8,792 nucleotides of DNA from Anaerolineales bacterium (GCA_024643945.1 JAHELX010000238.1:1-8792), one strand, 5' to 3'; shown: positions 1 through 6,120, counted from the first letter of the stretch. Numbers and translations: made by a program. The notes: generated by a model from the letters alone, not told the origin.

Positions 1-87
1 TTCCTGCTTCTGCAAGGACTTGACCGTGTCCAGCATCTGTTCCGCCCCATCGGGGGTGTGGAATTTGAGAACGGTTAACGTAGCCAT
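1..87 (-). CDS. DUF1269-like protein, N-terminal fragment (cut by the left edge)
   Basis: Only the first 29 codons are inside the window. They begin MATLTVLKFHTPDGAEQMLD and continue to ...SLQKQE at base 1. The pattern 'hydrophobic strand, then F-x-T/D-P-D-G-A-E, then helix with K-x-L-Q-K-Q' is the usual start of DUF1269 membrane proteins. The ATG at 87-85 is preceded by AAGGAG at 98-103 with a 10-nt spacer, which supports this start. The gene is the last of the minus-strand series. Its upstream region is interrupted by a transposon-like insertion (122-580) whose edge is only 34 bp before the start codon, so its native promoter has probably been displaced or replaced. Family assignment rests on the short N-terminus alone; the membrane part lies outside the window. 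Confidence 0.72.
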   Translation of the reverse strand, partial: MATLTVLKFHTPDGAEQMLDTVKSLQKQE

Positions 88-115
88 AGTTGTGTTGCTC
101 CTTTTTTGAATAGTA

Positions 116-121
116 TGAGTT
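116..121. repeat. Target-site duplication, left copy (TGAGTT)
   Basis: The six bases TGAGTT directly abut the left terminal inverted repeat of the 122-580 element. The same six bases abut its right end at 581-586, as expected from the staggered cut made during transposition. Confidence 0.8.
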
Positions 122-580
122 CTCGACTTTTGCAGTGACATAAGATTCGACTTTAACAACAAGGCATGGCATAATAGGGGCATCCCCGACAAGCATCGCA
201 TGCGCATTCAGAGCCGGCGCTATCCCGTTGAAGATCGTCAAGGAGAGAGCCAGGTGAGCAAAGGCCCCTCGTATCAGGGACGGGGCTTTAAGGCAGTATA
301 CAGGCATATTGTCGTTGTCGCCGTCACCGATGGCTTACGAAAGCTGGCCTCATTCACGGCAGTTCTCTCTACAGTCTTCAATGTCATCTCAAGATTGAGC
401 TTGAGGGCAGCGTCAGGGCTGAACGTCGCTGGGTGCAAATCGGGCGCTTGCCTGACCAATAGAGACTGGTCAGGCTGGGGCGAGGTATGCCCTTCGCCCG
501 GACGGATACCCTCAAAGCACTTGCCTTACCCCCTGTTATTGCCCCTTTTTCCTCTTGTTTCTCGTGCTGCAAAAGTCGAG
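122..580. mobile_element. MITE-like non-autonomous insertion, 459 bp, 14-bp perfect TIRs and 6-bp TSD
   Basis: The ends are a perfect 14-bp inverted repeat: CTCGACTTTTGCAG at 122-135 and CTGCAAAAGTCGAG at 567-580. Both are flanked directly by TGAGTT (116-121 and 581-586), which is the signature of a transposed segment. No recognisable transposase is encoded. The longest open frame (200-583, plus strand) resembles no transposase I know and runs 3 bp past the element's end. The interior is rich in secondary structure: a 9-bp perfect stem at 450-475, a GC stem at about 478-500, and a stem with one bulged base at 260-289. A second copy of TCGACTTT lies just inside the left end (147-154). The element probably moved in trans with a transposase sharing these ends. 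It sits between the 97-aa gene (copy a) and the DUF1269-like gene and accounts for most of that 659-bp gap. The transposase family is not determined. Confidence 0.8.
450..475. other. Perfect 9-bp stem-loop inside the 122-580 element
   Basis: GCCTGACCA (450-458) and TGGTCAGGC (467-475) form a perfect stem around an 8-nt loop. A second GC-rich stem built on GGGCGA/TCGCCC follows at about 478-500. Paired hairpins may be part of the element's transposition or RNA biology. Neither is followed by a T-run, so intrinsic termination is not indicated. Confidence 0.5.
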
Positions 581-586
581 TGAGTT
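581..586. repeat. Target-site duplication, right copy (TGAGTT)
   Basis: This matches 116-121 exactly and directly follows the right terminal inverted repeat of the 459-bp element. The stretch from here to 746 carries no gene I can support. It holds the hairpin at 707-737 and otherwise nothing recognisable. Confidence 0.8.
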
Positions 587-706
587 ATCTATTTTCCGGC
601 GAAGATTCGCCTTACTCACTGCTCAGTATAACGCAAGTATGCGCGGCAGGCATCAGGCATTCGTTCAGTCTTTGCCCTATACAAACATATAGCTTTGTGG
701 TTCCTG

Positions 707-737
707 GGTTTGTCAGAGGCGTGCATCCTGACAGACC
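707..737 (-). terminator. Stem-loop 9 nt after the 97-aa gene (copy a), terminator-like without U-tract
   Basis: On the minus strand GGTCTGTCAG (737-728) pairs with CTGACAAACC (716-707) with one mismatch, starting 9 nt after the stop codon. The position suits an mRNA 3' end. No run of T follows, so it may act as a 3' stabiliser or a factor-assisted terminator. The other copy of this gene (6129-6422) has no equivalent hairpin. Confidence 0.4.
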
Positions 738-738
738 A

Positions 739-950
739 AGGGGCTGCTAGCGGCCATAACCAGGCACCCGGTTCCGGTTGGCGTAGCCCACGCCGCCCAT
801 GTGGCCGATATCCAGCATCACGGCCAACACGATCCAGAACCAGTCAAAGCCGACCAGCCCGCCGGGCGACCACACCAGGATGTACATGAGCGTGGTGAAG
901 GGCAGGAAAATGATGCCGAGCAAGGGCCAGAACCAACTACCGCCAAACGC
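739..950. repeat. Long direct repeat 1, left copy (3' two thirds of the 97-aa gene)
   Basis: Aligned by eye, this segment matches 6121-6332 with 3 differences in 212 bp (offset 5,382 bp). It starts 8 bp beyond the stop codon and ends abruptly inside the gene at about 950. To the right of that point the two copies diverge strongly, which marks a recombination or conversion boundary. Confidence 0.85.
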
Positions 951-1040
951 AGCGCTGAACAGCAGCGGGCGCGCTAACCAGATAAACAGTGTCACCAGGC
1001 GTGGGAACCCCCCGGCAAAGAGTGCGAATAAGCAACCCAT
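747..1040 (-). CDS. 97-aa small membrane protein, copy a (uncharacterised)
   Basis: A 97-residue hydrophobic protein with probably three membrane-embedded segments (about residues 3-25, 36-57 and 63-80). It is rich in Trp, Phe and Gly, and its C-terminus is short and basic (YANRNRVPGYGR). Small proteins with this W/F-rich pattern and a central PLLGIIFLPFTTLMYILVWS stretch occur in environmental bacteria, but I know no function. Two ATGs are available: the one at 1043 is only 2 nt from AGAGGAGG (1046-1053), while the one at 1040 has a 5-nt spacer and gives the same MGCLF start as the paralogue at 6129-6422, so I chose 1040. It differs from that paralogue at six residues (L7I, V16A, L26V, L27Y, A30S, N90E), five of them in the first 30. 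It lies downstream of the 100-aa gene at 1265-1567. Confidence 0.75.
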   Translation of the reverse strand: MGCLFALFAGGFPRLVTLFIWLARPLLFSAAFGGSWFWPLLGIIFLPFTTLMYILVWSPGGLVGFDWFWIVLAVMLDIGHMGGVGYANRNRVPGYGR

Positions 1041-1102
1041 CATGTCCTCCTCTTTTTGTTAGTGAATAGGTTAACCATTGAATTCCGTCATTGCCCATTC
1101 AG

Positions 1103-1146
1103 GACTGGCGGTCGCGGGACAGGGTCCCGTTGAAGGACCGCCTGTC
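1103..1146. other. Two-tier hairpin between the 100-aa and 97-aa genes
   Basis: The outer arms GGCGGTC (1107-1113) and GACCGCC (1136-1142) enclose an inner stem CGGGAC (1115-1120) / GTCCCG (1124-1129) with a 3-nt loop. After one T-T mismatch the outer stem extends by GAC/GTC. On the minus strand it lies 63-106 nt before the start codon of the 97-aa gene, so it could be a 5'-UTR structure or a processing site. No equivalent was seen upstream of copy b. Confidence 0.45.
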
Positions 1147-1203
1147 TTTCTTGTGGTCATTCCGTCCGTTCCGGAGTGTAATCGGTATGCGATTGTGGGT
1201 TGT

Positions 1204-1249
1204 GCCGGCAGGAGACTGTCTAAAAACTCCGCGACAGCCTCCTGCCGGC
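1204..1249 (-). terminator. 17-bp stem-loop after the 100-aa gene (copy a)
   Basis: Read on the minus strand, the 17-nt arms at 1249-1233 and 1220-1204 pair completely, with a single G-U wobble, around a 12-nt loop containing UUUUU. It starts 15 nt after the stop codon. On the plus strand the same position would be an A-C mismatch, so the structure fits minus-strand RNA better. No U-tract follows the stem, so it is either an atypical terminator or a 3'-end stabiliser. A near-identical hairpin follows copy b. Confidence 0.6.
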
Positions 1250-1264
1250 CTGAGGCGAGTCAAT

Positions 1265-1567
1265 TTACGAACGAGTATTCGCCTCGATGTCCATGACGAC
1301 CTGCAAGACCTCGGCCACTGCCAGTTGCAGCACGGCAATGGCAAGACCAATCGCGCCGTACACAAGAACGACGGCGATCGATCCAAGCACGGCCCCGAGC
1401 ACATTGCCGAGGAAGCCAAAGAGGCCCCCACCAATGTAGGTTCCTGATACGAACGCTGCGACTATGCCGATCAGGACCACGAAAAGGGTCATGACAATGC
1501 TGATCCAGGCCAGGATCCTATAGAAGGCGGCAATTGTGGTGAGTGCTGGATATTTTGGGTTTCCCAT
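1265..1567 (-). CDS. 100-aa small membrane protein, copy a (uncharacterised, 'DIExNTR' C-terminus)
   Basis: A 100-residue protein. A short polar start (MGNPKYPAL) is followed by a membrane helix at about residues 16-41, a Gly-rich linker (SGTYIGGGLFGFLG), and a long hydrophobic stretch at about 50-91. It ends in the charged motif DIEANTR (93-99). Small bacterial membrane proteins with a 'YPALxxIAxxYRxLAW' start and a C-terminal 'DIExNTR' are widespread; I know no established function. The start is well supported: AAAAGGAG (1575-1582) with a 7-nt spacer. It differs from the paralogue at 7277-7579 by three residues (F15V, A65V, L68V). The gene lies downstream of ClC and upstream of the 97-aa gene, the same relative order as around copy b. 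Confidence 0.8.
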   Translation of the reverse strand: MGNPKYPALTTIAAFYRILAWISIVMTLFVVLIGIVAAFVSGTYIGGGLFGFLGNVLGAVLGSIAVVLVYGAIGLAIAVLQLAVAEVLQVVMDIEANTRS

Positions 1568-1773
1568 GATTTGACTCCTTTTGATATATGAGTTTATTGT
1601 TTGTACGCTTATGTCATATACTCGGAACTTTTCTTATCGGCAGTGCTCACCTCCTTGGTTCACGCTCCTCCTAACCGGGCTGTCGTCGGGAACACCTGCT
1701 ATCTCTCCTTTAGGGTAAATTATTGACTGTTCGTATCTTCACAGCTCCTTTTATTGCGGGTTCACCCCGAAAC
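1568..1773 (-). promoter_or_regulatory. 206-nt leader between ClC and the 100-aa gene with five Shine-Dalgarno-like motifs
   Basis: On the minus strand this gap contains AAAAGGAG (1745-1752), AAAGGAG (1705-1711), AGGAGGAG (1665-1672), AAGGAGG (1650-1656) and finally the genuine RBS AAAAGGAG (1575-1582). The motif at 1705-1711 is 9 nt before a GTG opening a 12-codon frame (1695-1660). The TGA of that frame overlaps the GTG of a 10-codon frame (1663-1634) as GTGA, a coupling-type overlap. These could be leader peptides, or chance, or remnants of lost genes. I found no convincing promoter. Confidence 0.3.
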
Positions 1774-3072
1774 TCAGGCGCCGGTTTCCGGTTCCGACGA
1801 AACATACACCTCTTTTCTTTCTTGCGCTGCCTGGTACATCGCCCGGCGCGCGTTTCCCGCTTCCAGAATCGTGGCGCTCAAAAAACCGGTGAAAGCTGCG
1901 ACGATGCTGATCGGGATGGAATTGGGTGAGGATAATAAAATCATGACCAGCAACACCGTGAAGGGCATGCGCATGACCGCGCCGCCAATGCCTGCCATCG
2001 TGCCAATCATCACGACGTTGAGCGGTATGAACGGGAAGAACAGGTGGATCGCATACCCCAGCGAGCCGGCAGAAAAAAATAAGGGAAACACAAAACCGCC
2101 TGGGAATCCGCTGCTCATGCACACGCTCAGCGTGAAAAGCTTGACCACCGCCAGCAACAGGAGCATGACTATGCCGATCTGTGCGCCTTGAACCAGGACC
2201 GTATTCAGCTCCTCTTCACCGGAGTAGAGTGTCAGCGGCAGCAAGGCACCGACCAGGCCAAAGACCAAGCCGCCGACCACCGGTTTCAAAACAGGGAAGC
2301 GGTTAAGCGGATTTACCAGGCGGGTGACGAAACCGAACACAATCTTAAACAAGAAAGCCCATACAAGGCCAACCAAACCGAAAATCACGGCGTACAGGAT
2401 ATGCACCCATTTAAAGCCGGAGTATTCCGGAAAGTTTAGGAGGCCACGCGGCACTACCCCGGTGAAACTGAACACAACCAGCGCGCCGAACAGCGCGGCC
2501 GTGGTGGCGGCGATCAAGTTGGCATAGATCGGATAAGTCAGCGAGCCGGTAAATTCCATCGACATGAATGCCCCGCCAATTGGGGAGGCCAAGAAACCTC
2601 CGAAGGCCGCCGAGACACCGGAAAGAGTCATAATCCTCGACTTTTCCAGGGGCACTTTTAGGCGCTCTGAAACCCAGCTTCCCACGGCTGCGCCCATGTG
2701 CCCGAGCGGACCCTCCGGGCCCAGGCTGGCGCCGCTGGCCAGGCCGACGAGCGCCGTCAAGACCAACCCAGGCACACCCTGGTAGGGCACTCGCCCTGCT
2801 TCCATCTCTTTCTGGAGCGACTCACCGTGCCGCACCCCAAGATAGCGCAGGCCCAACCCAACCAGCAGCCCGCCGAGCGTGGCGACCAGGATGGTATAAA
2901 CCGGGCGGGAGATGTTCAACGCTTCTGGGAGAGTTTCACTCACCAGGCGCCCGCTTCCGTTATAGAGCGCCAGGTATATCAAGGTCAGCAGCGCTACTGG
3001 GACTGCCATGACGGCTACCCAAAGGATGAAACGGATGTAATCCGATCTGCCGAGGATTTCGCGATCATTCAT
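1774..3072 (-). CDS. ClC-type chloride channel or Cl-/H+ antiporter
   Basis: A 432-aa multi-pass membrane protein of the ClC family (voltage-gated chloride channel domain), expected in the cytoplasmic membrane. Visible family signatures are GPEGP (118-122), carrying the gating glutamate E120, and GFPGGFVFP (322-330), the GxFxP anion-binding loop. E173 in the sequence AFMSMEF aligns by eye with the internal proton glutamate (E203) of E. coli ClC, which would favour an antiporter. The classical GSGIP loop, which supplies the central Ser, is not recognisable; around residues 83-98 the sequence reads HGESLQKEMEAGRVPY, so this belongs to a divergent subgroup. Y413 (AMYQAA) may stand for the inner-gate Tyr. 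An upstream ATG at 3138 exists, but the ATG at 3072 has GAGGAG (3081-3086) 8 nt away and the preceding codons are not membrane-like, so I use 3072. No C-terminal CBS domains are present. Confidence 0.9.
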   Translation of the reverse strand: MNDREILGRSDYIRFILWVAVMAVPVALLTLIYLALYNGSGRLVSETLPEALNISRPVYTILVATLGGLLVGLGLRYLGVRHGESLQKEMEAGRVPYQGVPGLVLTALVGLASGASLGPEGPLGHMGAAVGSWVSERLKVPLEKSRIMTLSGVSAAFGGFLASPIGGAFMSMEFTGSLTYPIYANLIAATTAALFGALVVFSFTGVVPRGLLNFPEYSGFKWVHILYAVIFGLVGLVWAFLFKIVFGFVTRLVNPLNRFPVLKPVVGGLVFGLVGALLPLTLYSGEEELNTVLVQGAQIGIVMLLLLAVVKLFTLSVCMSSGFPGGFVFPLFFSAGSLGYAIHLFFPFIPLNVVMIGTMAGIGGAVMRMPFTVLLVMILLSSPNSIPISIVAAFTGFLSATILEAGNARRAMYQAAQERKEVYVSSEPETGA

Positions 3073-3228
3073 AATCTTTACTCCTCGTACTAGTTGTTTA
3101 GTCCTGGATGAAAGCGGTGAATACGGTTCCGCTTGCATTCTATGAGTGTTATTTTCTTTTCTCTCACAAGTGACTGGAGGCCCGGTCTGGACCCCCGGTC
3201 CTTACTGTGTTTACTGCCACGCTGGCGC

Positions 3229-4626
3229 TCATGGCGCGCCTTTCAATTTCGTTTGCAAGGCCTCGCCGCTCAGGCGGATAAGCTGCCGGTCTTGCTCGAT
3301 CAAGGCGCCGGCCTGGCTTTCAGCCTGGATCAGGCTTACATGATGAAGCAACTGCAGGCGCGCCTCAGGCGATTTCGTCTCCTGGCTAATTGCATCGATC
3401 ACCTCCAGCATGTGCAGCAGGACGCTGACATTGTCGCAACTGGCGTGGCGGAGCATATCGAAGGCGGCGCTGAGCAGCTCGTCGAAGGTAACCGGCTCGA
3501 ATACAAAGCGGAGCTGGCCATCCGCGTCATAGAAATGGGGGCTTATCTCACCCTGCCGGAGGAACAGCGCCAGACCATCTCCAATATAATCCAGGCAAGT
3601 TATGGCTGTATAAGGATCATTGATCGCCGGAGACATGGCGCGTACGGCCATTTCGACGAGCTGGTTGAAAGCATATTCGACATCCTGGGGGGGCCTGCGG
3701 TTGTTTCCAATCTTGAAGGCATGTCGAATTTGTTTATCCGGCTGCTCGTTGACCCTACCGGCAGGCCAAACCAGGGCGACCACCGCACCGCTCGAGACAA
3801 AGTGACCCGTCCTGCACAACAGGCGGATGACCAGGTTCCTTTCGTTTGCCAGGGTAAGCACGTAATCCAGATCAATGTATTGGATGTAACCCGCGTACCT
3901 AGCACGAACCGGATAGCCCTCTGTCTCCAGCACGCTGTTCTTTGCCGTCAGGGTATCCGGCGCATCCTGACCTGTTTGATGTTGGACATCACCACCCCTG
4001 ACCTCATCCGAAGACTCTGCAAGGACCACCTCCAGCAGCTCTGCACCCGCCCCAGCGGCAATATTGGGGGCCTGCAGCATAGTGCTGATATGCTGGACAA
4101 GTAAGATCAGCGAGGCAAAGGCTGCCAGCATCAAGCCCAAACCAAGCGTAGCAGTAATTTGAGGTGCTTCAGGCTGTACCGCGACCGGAGGAATGGAAGT
4201 GACAGCCGCGATGCAATAGACAAACGCGCTCACAAATGTACCCAGAACGAACTGGGTGGTGCGGTCGCCCAGGAAGACGCGCAGCAAACGGGAGCCGTAC
4301 TGGGATGCTACGGTCGAAAGCGGCAAGGTGAGCAGCGAGAAGACCACCCCAGCGGTTGCCAGGATGCTGGTGGCCATGCTTATCAGGGTAGTGTGCAGTT
4401 CACTAACGGTCCCTGACAGGATGAGACCGCTATTCTGCAACATTTCATTGGGGATGCGTATATCTACCCAACTCATCGCCCGCGCCAGCAAAAACGCTCC
4501 CACAGACATGACCGCTGGAGCGAACCAGAAGCTCACCCTCAGGCGATCCCAGTTGTAACGGGCTGTGACTCTTCGCATTGCGCGGGTTCTCATACGGCAC
4601 CTGTGTTTAGTATCAAATCCGCCCAT
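3229..4626 (-). CDS. DUF2254 family predicted membrane protein
   Basis: A 465-aa protein matching the DUF2254 pattern. There are four hydrophobic segments (about residues 31-53, 78-103, 124-147 and 159-181), the conserved block SQYGSRLLRVFLGDRTTQFVLGT (108-130), and a soluble C-terminal half. That half has RAMSPAINDPYTA (329-341), the hallmark 'A(L/M)SPxINDPxTA' loop. The biochemical role of the family is unknown; it is an inner-membrane protein often found near other stress or transport genes. The start is uncertain. The ATG at 4626 follows AGGAG by only 3 nt (4630-4634), while the in-frame ATG at 4593 has a weaker AGGTG about 6 nt upstream; both leave the core intact. The gene is 140 bp downstream of the AI-2E permease and 156 bp upstream of ClC. 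The long plus-strand open frame across it (3133-4104) is an antisense shadow. Confidence 0.88.
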   Translation of the reverse strand: MGGFDTKHRCRMRTRAMRRVTARYNWDRLRVSFWFAPAVMSVGAFLLARAMSWVDIRIPNEMLQNSGLILSGTVSELHTTLISMATSILATAGVVFSLLTLPLSTVASQYGSRLLRVFLGDRTTQFVLGTFVSAFVYCIAAVTSIPPVAVQPEAPQITATLGLGLMLAAFASLILLVQHISTMLQAPNIAAGAGAELLEVVLAESSDEVRGGDVQHQTGQDAPDTLTAKNSVLETEGYPVRARYAGYIQYIDLDYVLTLANERNLVIRLLCRTGHFVSSGAVVALVWPAGRVNEQPDKQIRHAFKIGNNRRPPQDVEYAFNQLVEMAVRAMSPAINDPYTAITCLDYIGDGLALFLRQGEISPHFYDADGQLRFVFEPVTFDELLSAAFDMLRHASCDNVSVLLHMLEVIDAISQETKSPEARLQLLHHVSLIQAESQAGALIEQDRQLIRLSGEALQTKLKGAP

Positions 4627-4766
4627 TAACTCCTGGGACTGATCGCGGAGCTTTAGGATTAAAATGGAAACGCTGGTGCCAGAACCCAGCCAAGTAAGAA
4701 CACCGGGCCGTTAGATCATGCAATTTGTTCTCCGCTGAAGTAGTTGTCATACCTTTTTTTCCAAGG

Positions 4767-5813
4767 TTACGTGGATGTTGGAATATTTCCCATCATTGCC
4801 GCCAGGCCGTGGGTCTCTTCGAAGCTGCCCAAGAACAGGATCAGCCCCACGGTCAGCGGCATGGCGATGAAGGCGCCCGCCCCGCCCAGGATAAACATCC
4901 AGAAAATAAACGAAATGAAAACGACAGTAGGAGAGACCGACAGGCCTTTCCCCATCACCATTGGGGCGACGATGTTCTCGGTTAAGCTATTGATGAGGAC
5001 TGACAGCAGGATAATGACCAGCGCCAGGCCCAGGCCGCCTTGGGCATACGCCAGCAACACCGGTGGTATCATAGCAAACAAAGCGCCAATATACGGGACG
5101 AAGCTAAAGAAGAAGGTCATCACGCCCCATAACGCGGCGTGTTCGATCCCAAATAACCACAACACGATCGCGGTTGCAACTGCGACGACCAGATTGACGA
5201 ATGCCCGCAGGCAAAAGTAGCTGATGACCATGCCGTACAGGGCAGTCGCATTGCGCGGCAGGAAATGATCGGCCCCAAAAGCTTGCACCATGCGCACTTT
5301 AAACTGAGGGCCTTCTGCCAGGGCGAACATGGTTACGAACAGGATCAGCACACCATTCTTGAACATACTGGTTGCCGCGCCCAGGATAAAGTCCAGCACA
5401 TTGACCAGGGTAGCCGGATCAATGGCAGACACCAACCGTTTGAAGACCGAGGTCTGGCCCAACTCTCCGGCCATGGCTTCCAACTGTGCCTGGCGCTGGT
5501 TAAACTGTTCGCCGTAACTGGCCAGGCTGCCGGCCAGTGTGGTCAGCGAATTGCCGACCAGCAACACCAGCAAAAGCGCTACCAGCGCTAAAACACCGAT
5601 TGACAGCAGCAGCGCCAGCCCGCCAGGGACCCGCCGCCGTTTCAACCAGCCATATATGGGGCTAAGCAGCACCGCAAAGAATAACGCCATCATGATCGGT
5701 AGGAGCATGGATGCGGCGAAGTGCATGGCGGTCAGCAAAACCACCGCAGCCGTCAGGATCAGCAGCGGCTTCAAAATTGAGGGGCGCTGCAAGTGTGTTT
5801 CGTTGAGTGCCAT
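4767..5813 (-). CDS. AI-2E family transporter (full-length)
   Basis: A 348-aa polytopic membrane protein of the AI-2E/PerM-type exporter family. An N-terminal pair of helices (about 15-55) precedes KRRRVPGG (58-65). A third helix (66-87) is followed by an extended polar loop (88-140) containing the usual Gln/Glu-rich periplasmic segment, then a C-terminal bundle. Family blocks are FVPYIGALFAMIPPVLLA (238-255), NIVAPMVMGKGLSVSP (280-295) and GGAGAFIAMPL (310-320). Members export diverse small solutes and some act as Na+/H+ antiporters; the name does not prove autoinducer-2 transport here. The ATG at 5834 has no RBS; the one at 5813 has AAAGGAAA (5821-5828) upstream and gives the usual short N-terminus. 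A palindromic 80-bp element lies 33 bp upstream. A truncated relative is present in the hybrid gene at 6639-7091. Confidence 0.9.
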   Translation of the reverse strand: MALNETHLQRPSILKPLLILTAAVVLLTAMHFAASMLLPIMMALFFAVLLSPIYGWLKRRRVPGGLALLLSIGVLALVALLLVLLVGNSLTTLAGSLASYGEQFNQRQAQLEAMAGELGQTSVFKRLVSAIDPATLVNVLDFILGAATSMFKNGVLILFVTMFALAEGPQFKVRMVQAFGADHFLPRNATALYGMVISYFCLRAFVNLVVAVATAIVLWLFGIEHAALWGVMTFFFSFVPYIGALFAMIPPVLLAYAQGGLGLALVIILLSVLINSLTENIVAPMVMGKGLSVSPTVVFISFIFWMFILGGAGAFIAMPLTVGLILFLGSFEETHGLAAMMGNIPTST

Positions 5814-5845
5814 TTTAATTTTTCCTTTCTTCATTCATCTTATTT

Positions 5846-5925
5846 GGGTCTGACTAAATTTGGTTGATCCTTGCGAAGGTTTAGGCCCTTCGCAAGGATG
5901 TTCCCAACTGATTTTAGTCATACCC
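5846..5925. mobile_element. 80-bp palindromic mini-element with 15-bp imperfect terminal repeats
   Basis: The ends GGGTCTGACTAAATT (5846-5860) and ATTTTAGTCATACCC (5911-5925) are inverted repeats matching at 13 of 15 bases. The centre is a perfect 13-bp hairpin (5867-5879 with 5887-5899, 7-nt loop TTTAGGC). The whole can fold into one long interrupted stem, like a small MITE or REP-type repeat. TATT occurs on both sides (5841-5844 and 5926-5929), but with a one-base offset on the left, so a target duplication is only suggestive. It lies within the 315-bp gap upstream of the AI-2E permease, where it could shape the 5' leader or terminate upstream transcripts. Confidence 0.5.
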
Positions 5926-5947
5926 TATTGATTTACATATAAACCCT

Positions 5948-5960
5948 AACAAACTTTGTT
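5948..5960. promoter_or_regulatory. 13-bp odd palindrome AACAAA-C-TTTGTT
   Basis: A perfect 6-1-6 palindrome, too tight to fold as an RNA hairpin, so if it matters it acts as a DNA site. Its centre (5954) is 22 bp from the centre of a second 6-1-6 palindrome (5976). This puts both on about the same face of the helix. Operator function is only inferred. Confidence 0.25.
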
Positions 5961-5969
5961 TATGACTCT

Positions 5970-5982
5970 GGTATTCAATACC
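5970..5982. promoter_or_regulatory. 13-bp odd palindrome GGTATT-C-AATACC
   Basis: A second perfect 6-1-6 palindrome, two helical turns from the one at 5948-5960. The half-site sequences differ, so a shared binding protein is not implied. It may be chance in an AT-rich intergenic stretch. Confidence 0.25.
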
Positions 5983-5992
5983 CGGCCTCTCT

Positions 5993-6017
5993 CGGAAGCC
6001 CAGTTTTTGGGCTTCCG
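5993..6017 (-). terminator. 10-bp perfect hairpin downstream of the 97-aa gene (copy b)
   Basis: CGGAAGCCCA (5993-6002) and TGGGCTTCCG (6008-6017) form a perfect 10-bp stem with a 5-nt loop, 111 nt after the stop codon of the 97-aa gene. Neither strand has a T-run directly after the stem, so intrinsic termination is unproven. It may be a processing or stabilising structure. The remaining bases between this hairpin and 6120 show nothing I can name. Confidence 0.4.
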
Positions 6018-6120
6018 CAAAAGGTTATGCCGAGCGCTGTTGAAAAGCCTGAAAGAGTTGGGTAACTCGACCAACCAGGGCAAAAGTCGCCGTCAATCAC
6101 ACCAGCGTCACAATCATCTC

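Larger units (their letters stand above)
1199..1586. repeat. Long direct repeat 2, left copy (RBS + 100-aa gene + 3' hairpin)
   Basis: Aligned by eye, this 388-bp segment matches 7211-7598 with 9 substitutions and no gaps (offset 6,012 bp, about 98% identity). The repeat begins 19 bp before the ribosome binding site's distal end in transcription terms and ends just beyond the 3' hairpin. It therefore packages one complete translation unit plus its stem-loop. Sequence outside these limits is unrelated between the two sites. Confidence 0.88.

Noticed and set aside
153..175. Plus-strand promoter TTAACA ... CATAAT in the mobile element
   Set aside because: The two boxes are only 11 bp apart, well short of the 16-18 bp needed for a sigma-70 promoter, and no gene follows.
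200..583. 127-aa plus-strand open frame filling most of the 459-bp element
   Set aside because: Its composition and sequence match no transposase or other family I know, and it runs past the element's right end. I treat the element as non-coding.
1099..1434. Alternative frames over the 100-aa genes (also 1091-1447, 7145-7459, 7183-7446)
   Set aside because: They share sequence between copies only because the DNA is duplicated. The 100-aa frame has the RBS, the membrane profile and conservative substitutions.
1199..1586. Integron-type gene cassette (small gene followed by a hairpin)
   Set aside because: The hairpin lacks the GTTRRRY / RYYYAAC core sites expected of attC, and no integrase is present. 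The cassette-like borders are noted without that claim.
3133..4104. 323-aa plus-strand open frame
   Set aside because: It is antisense to the well-supported DUF2254 gene, has no membrane or domain logic of its own, and is explained by GC-rich codon bias on the other strand.
4627..4766. Possible small hairpin after the AI-2E stop (ACCTT/AAGGT near 4751-4768)
   Set aside because: Only a 5-bp stem that overlaps the stop codon; too weak to call a terminator. The gap otherwise shows nothing I can name.
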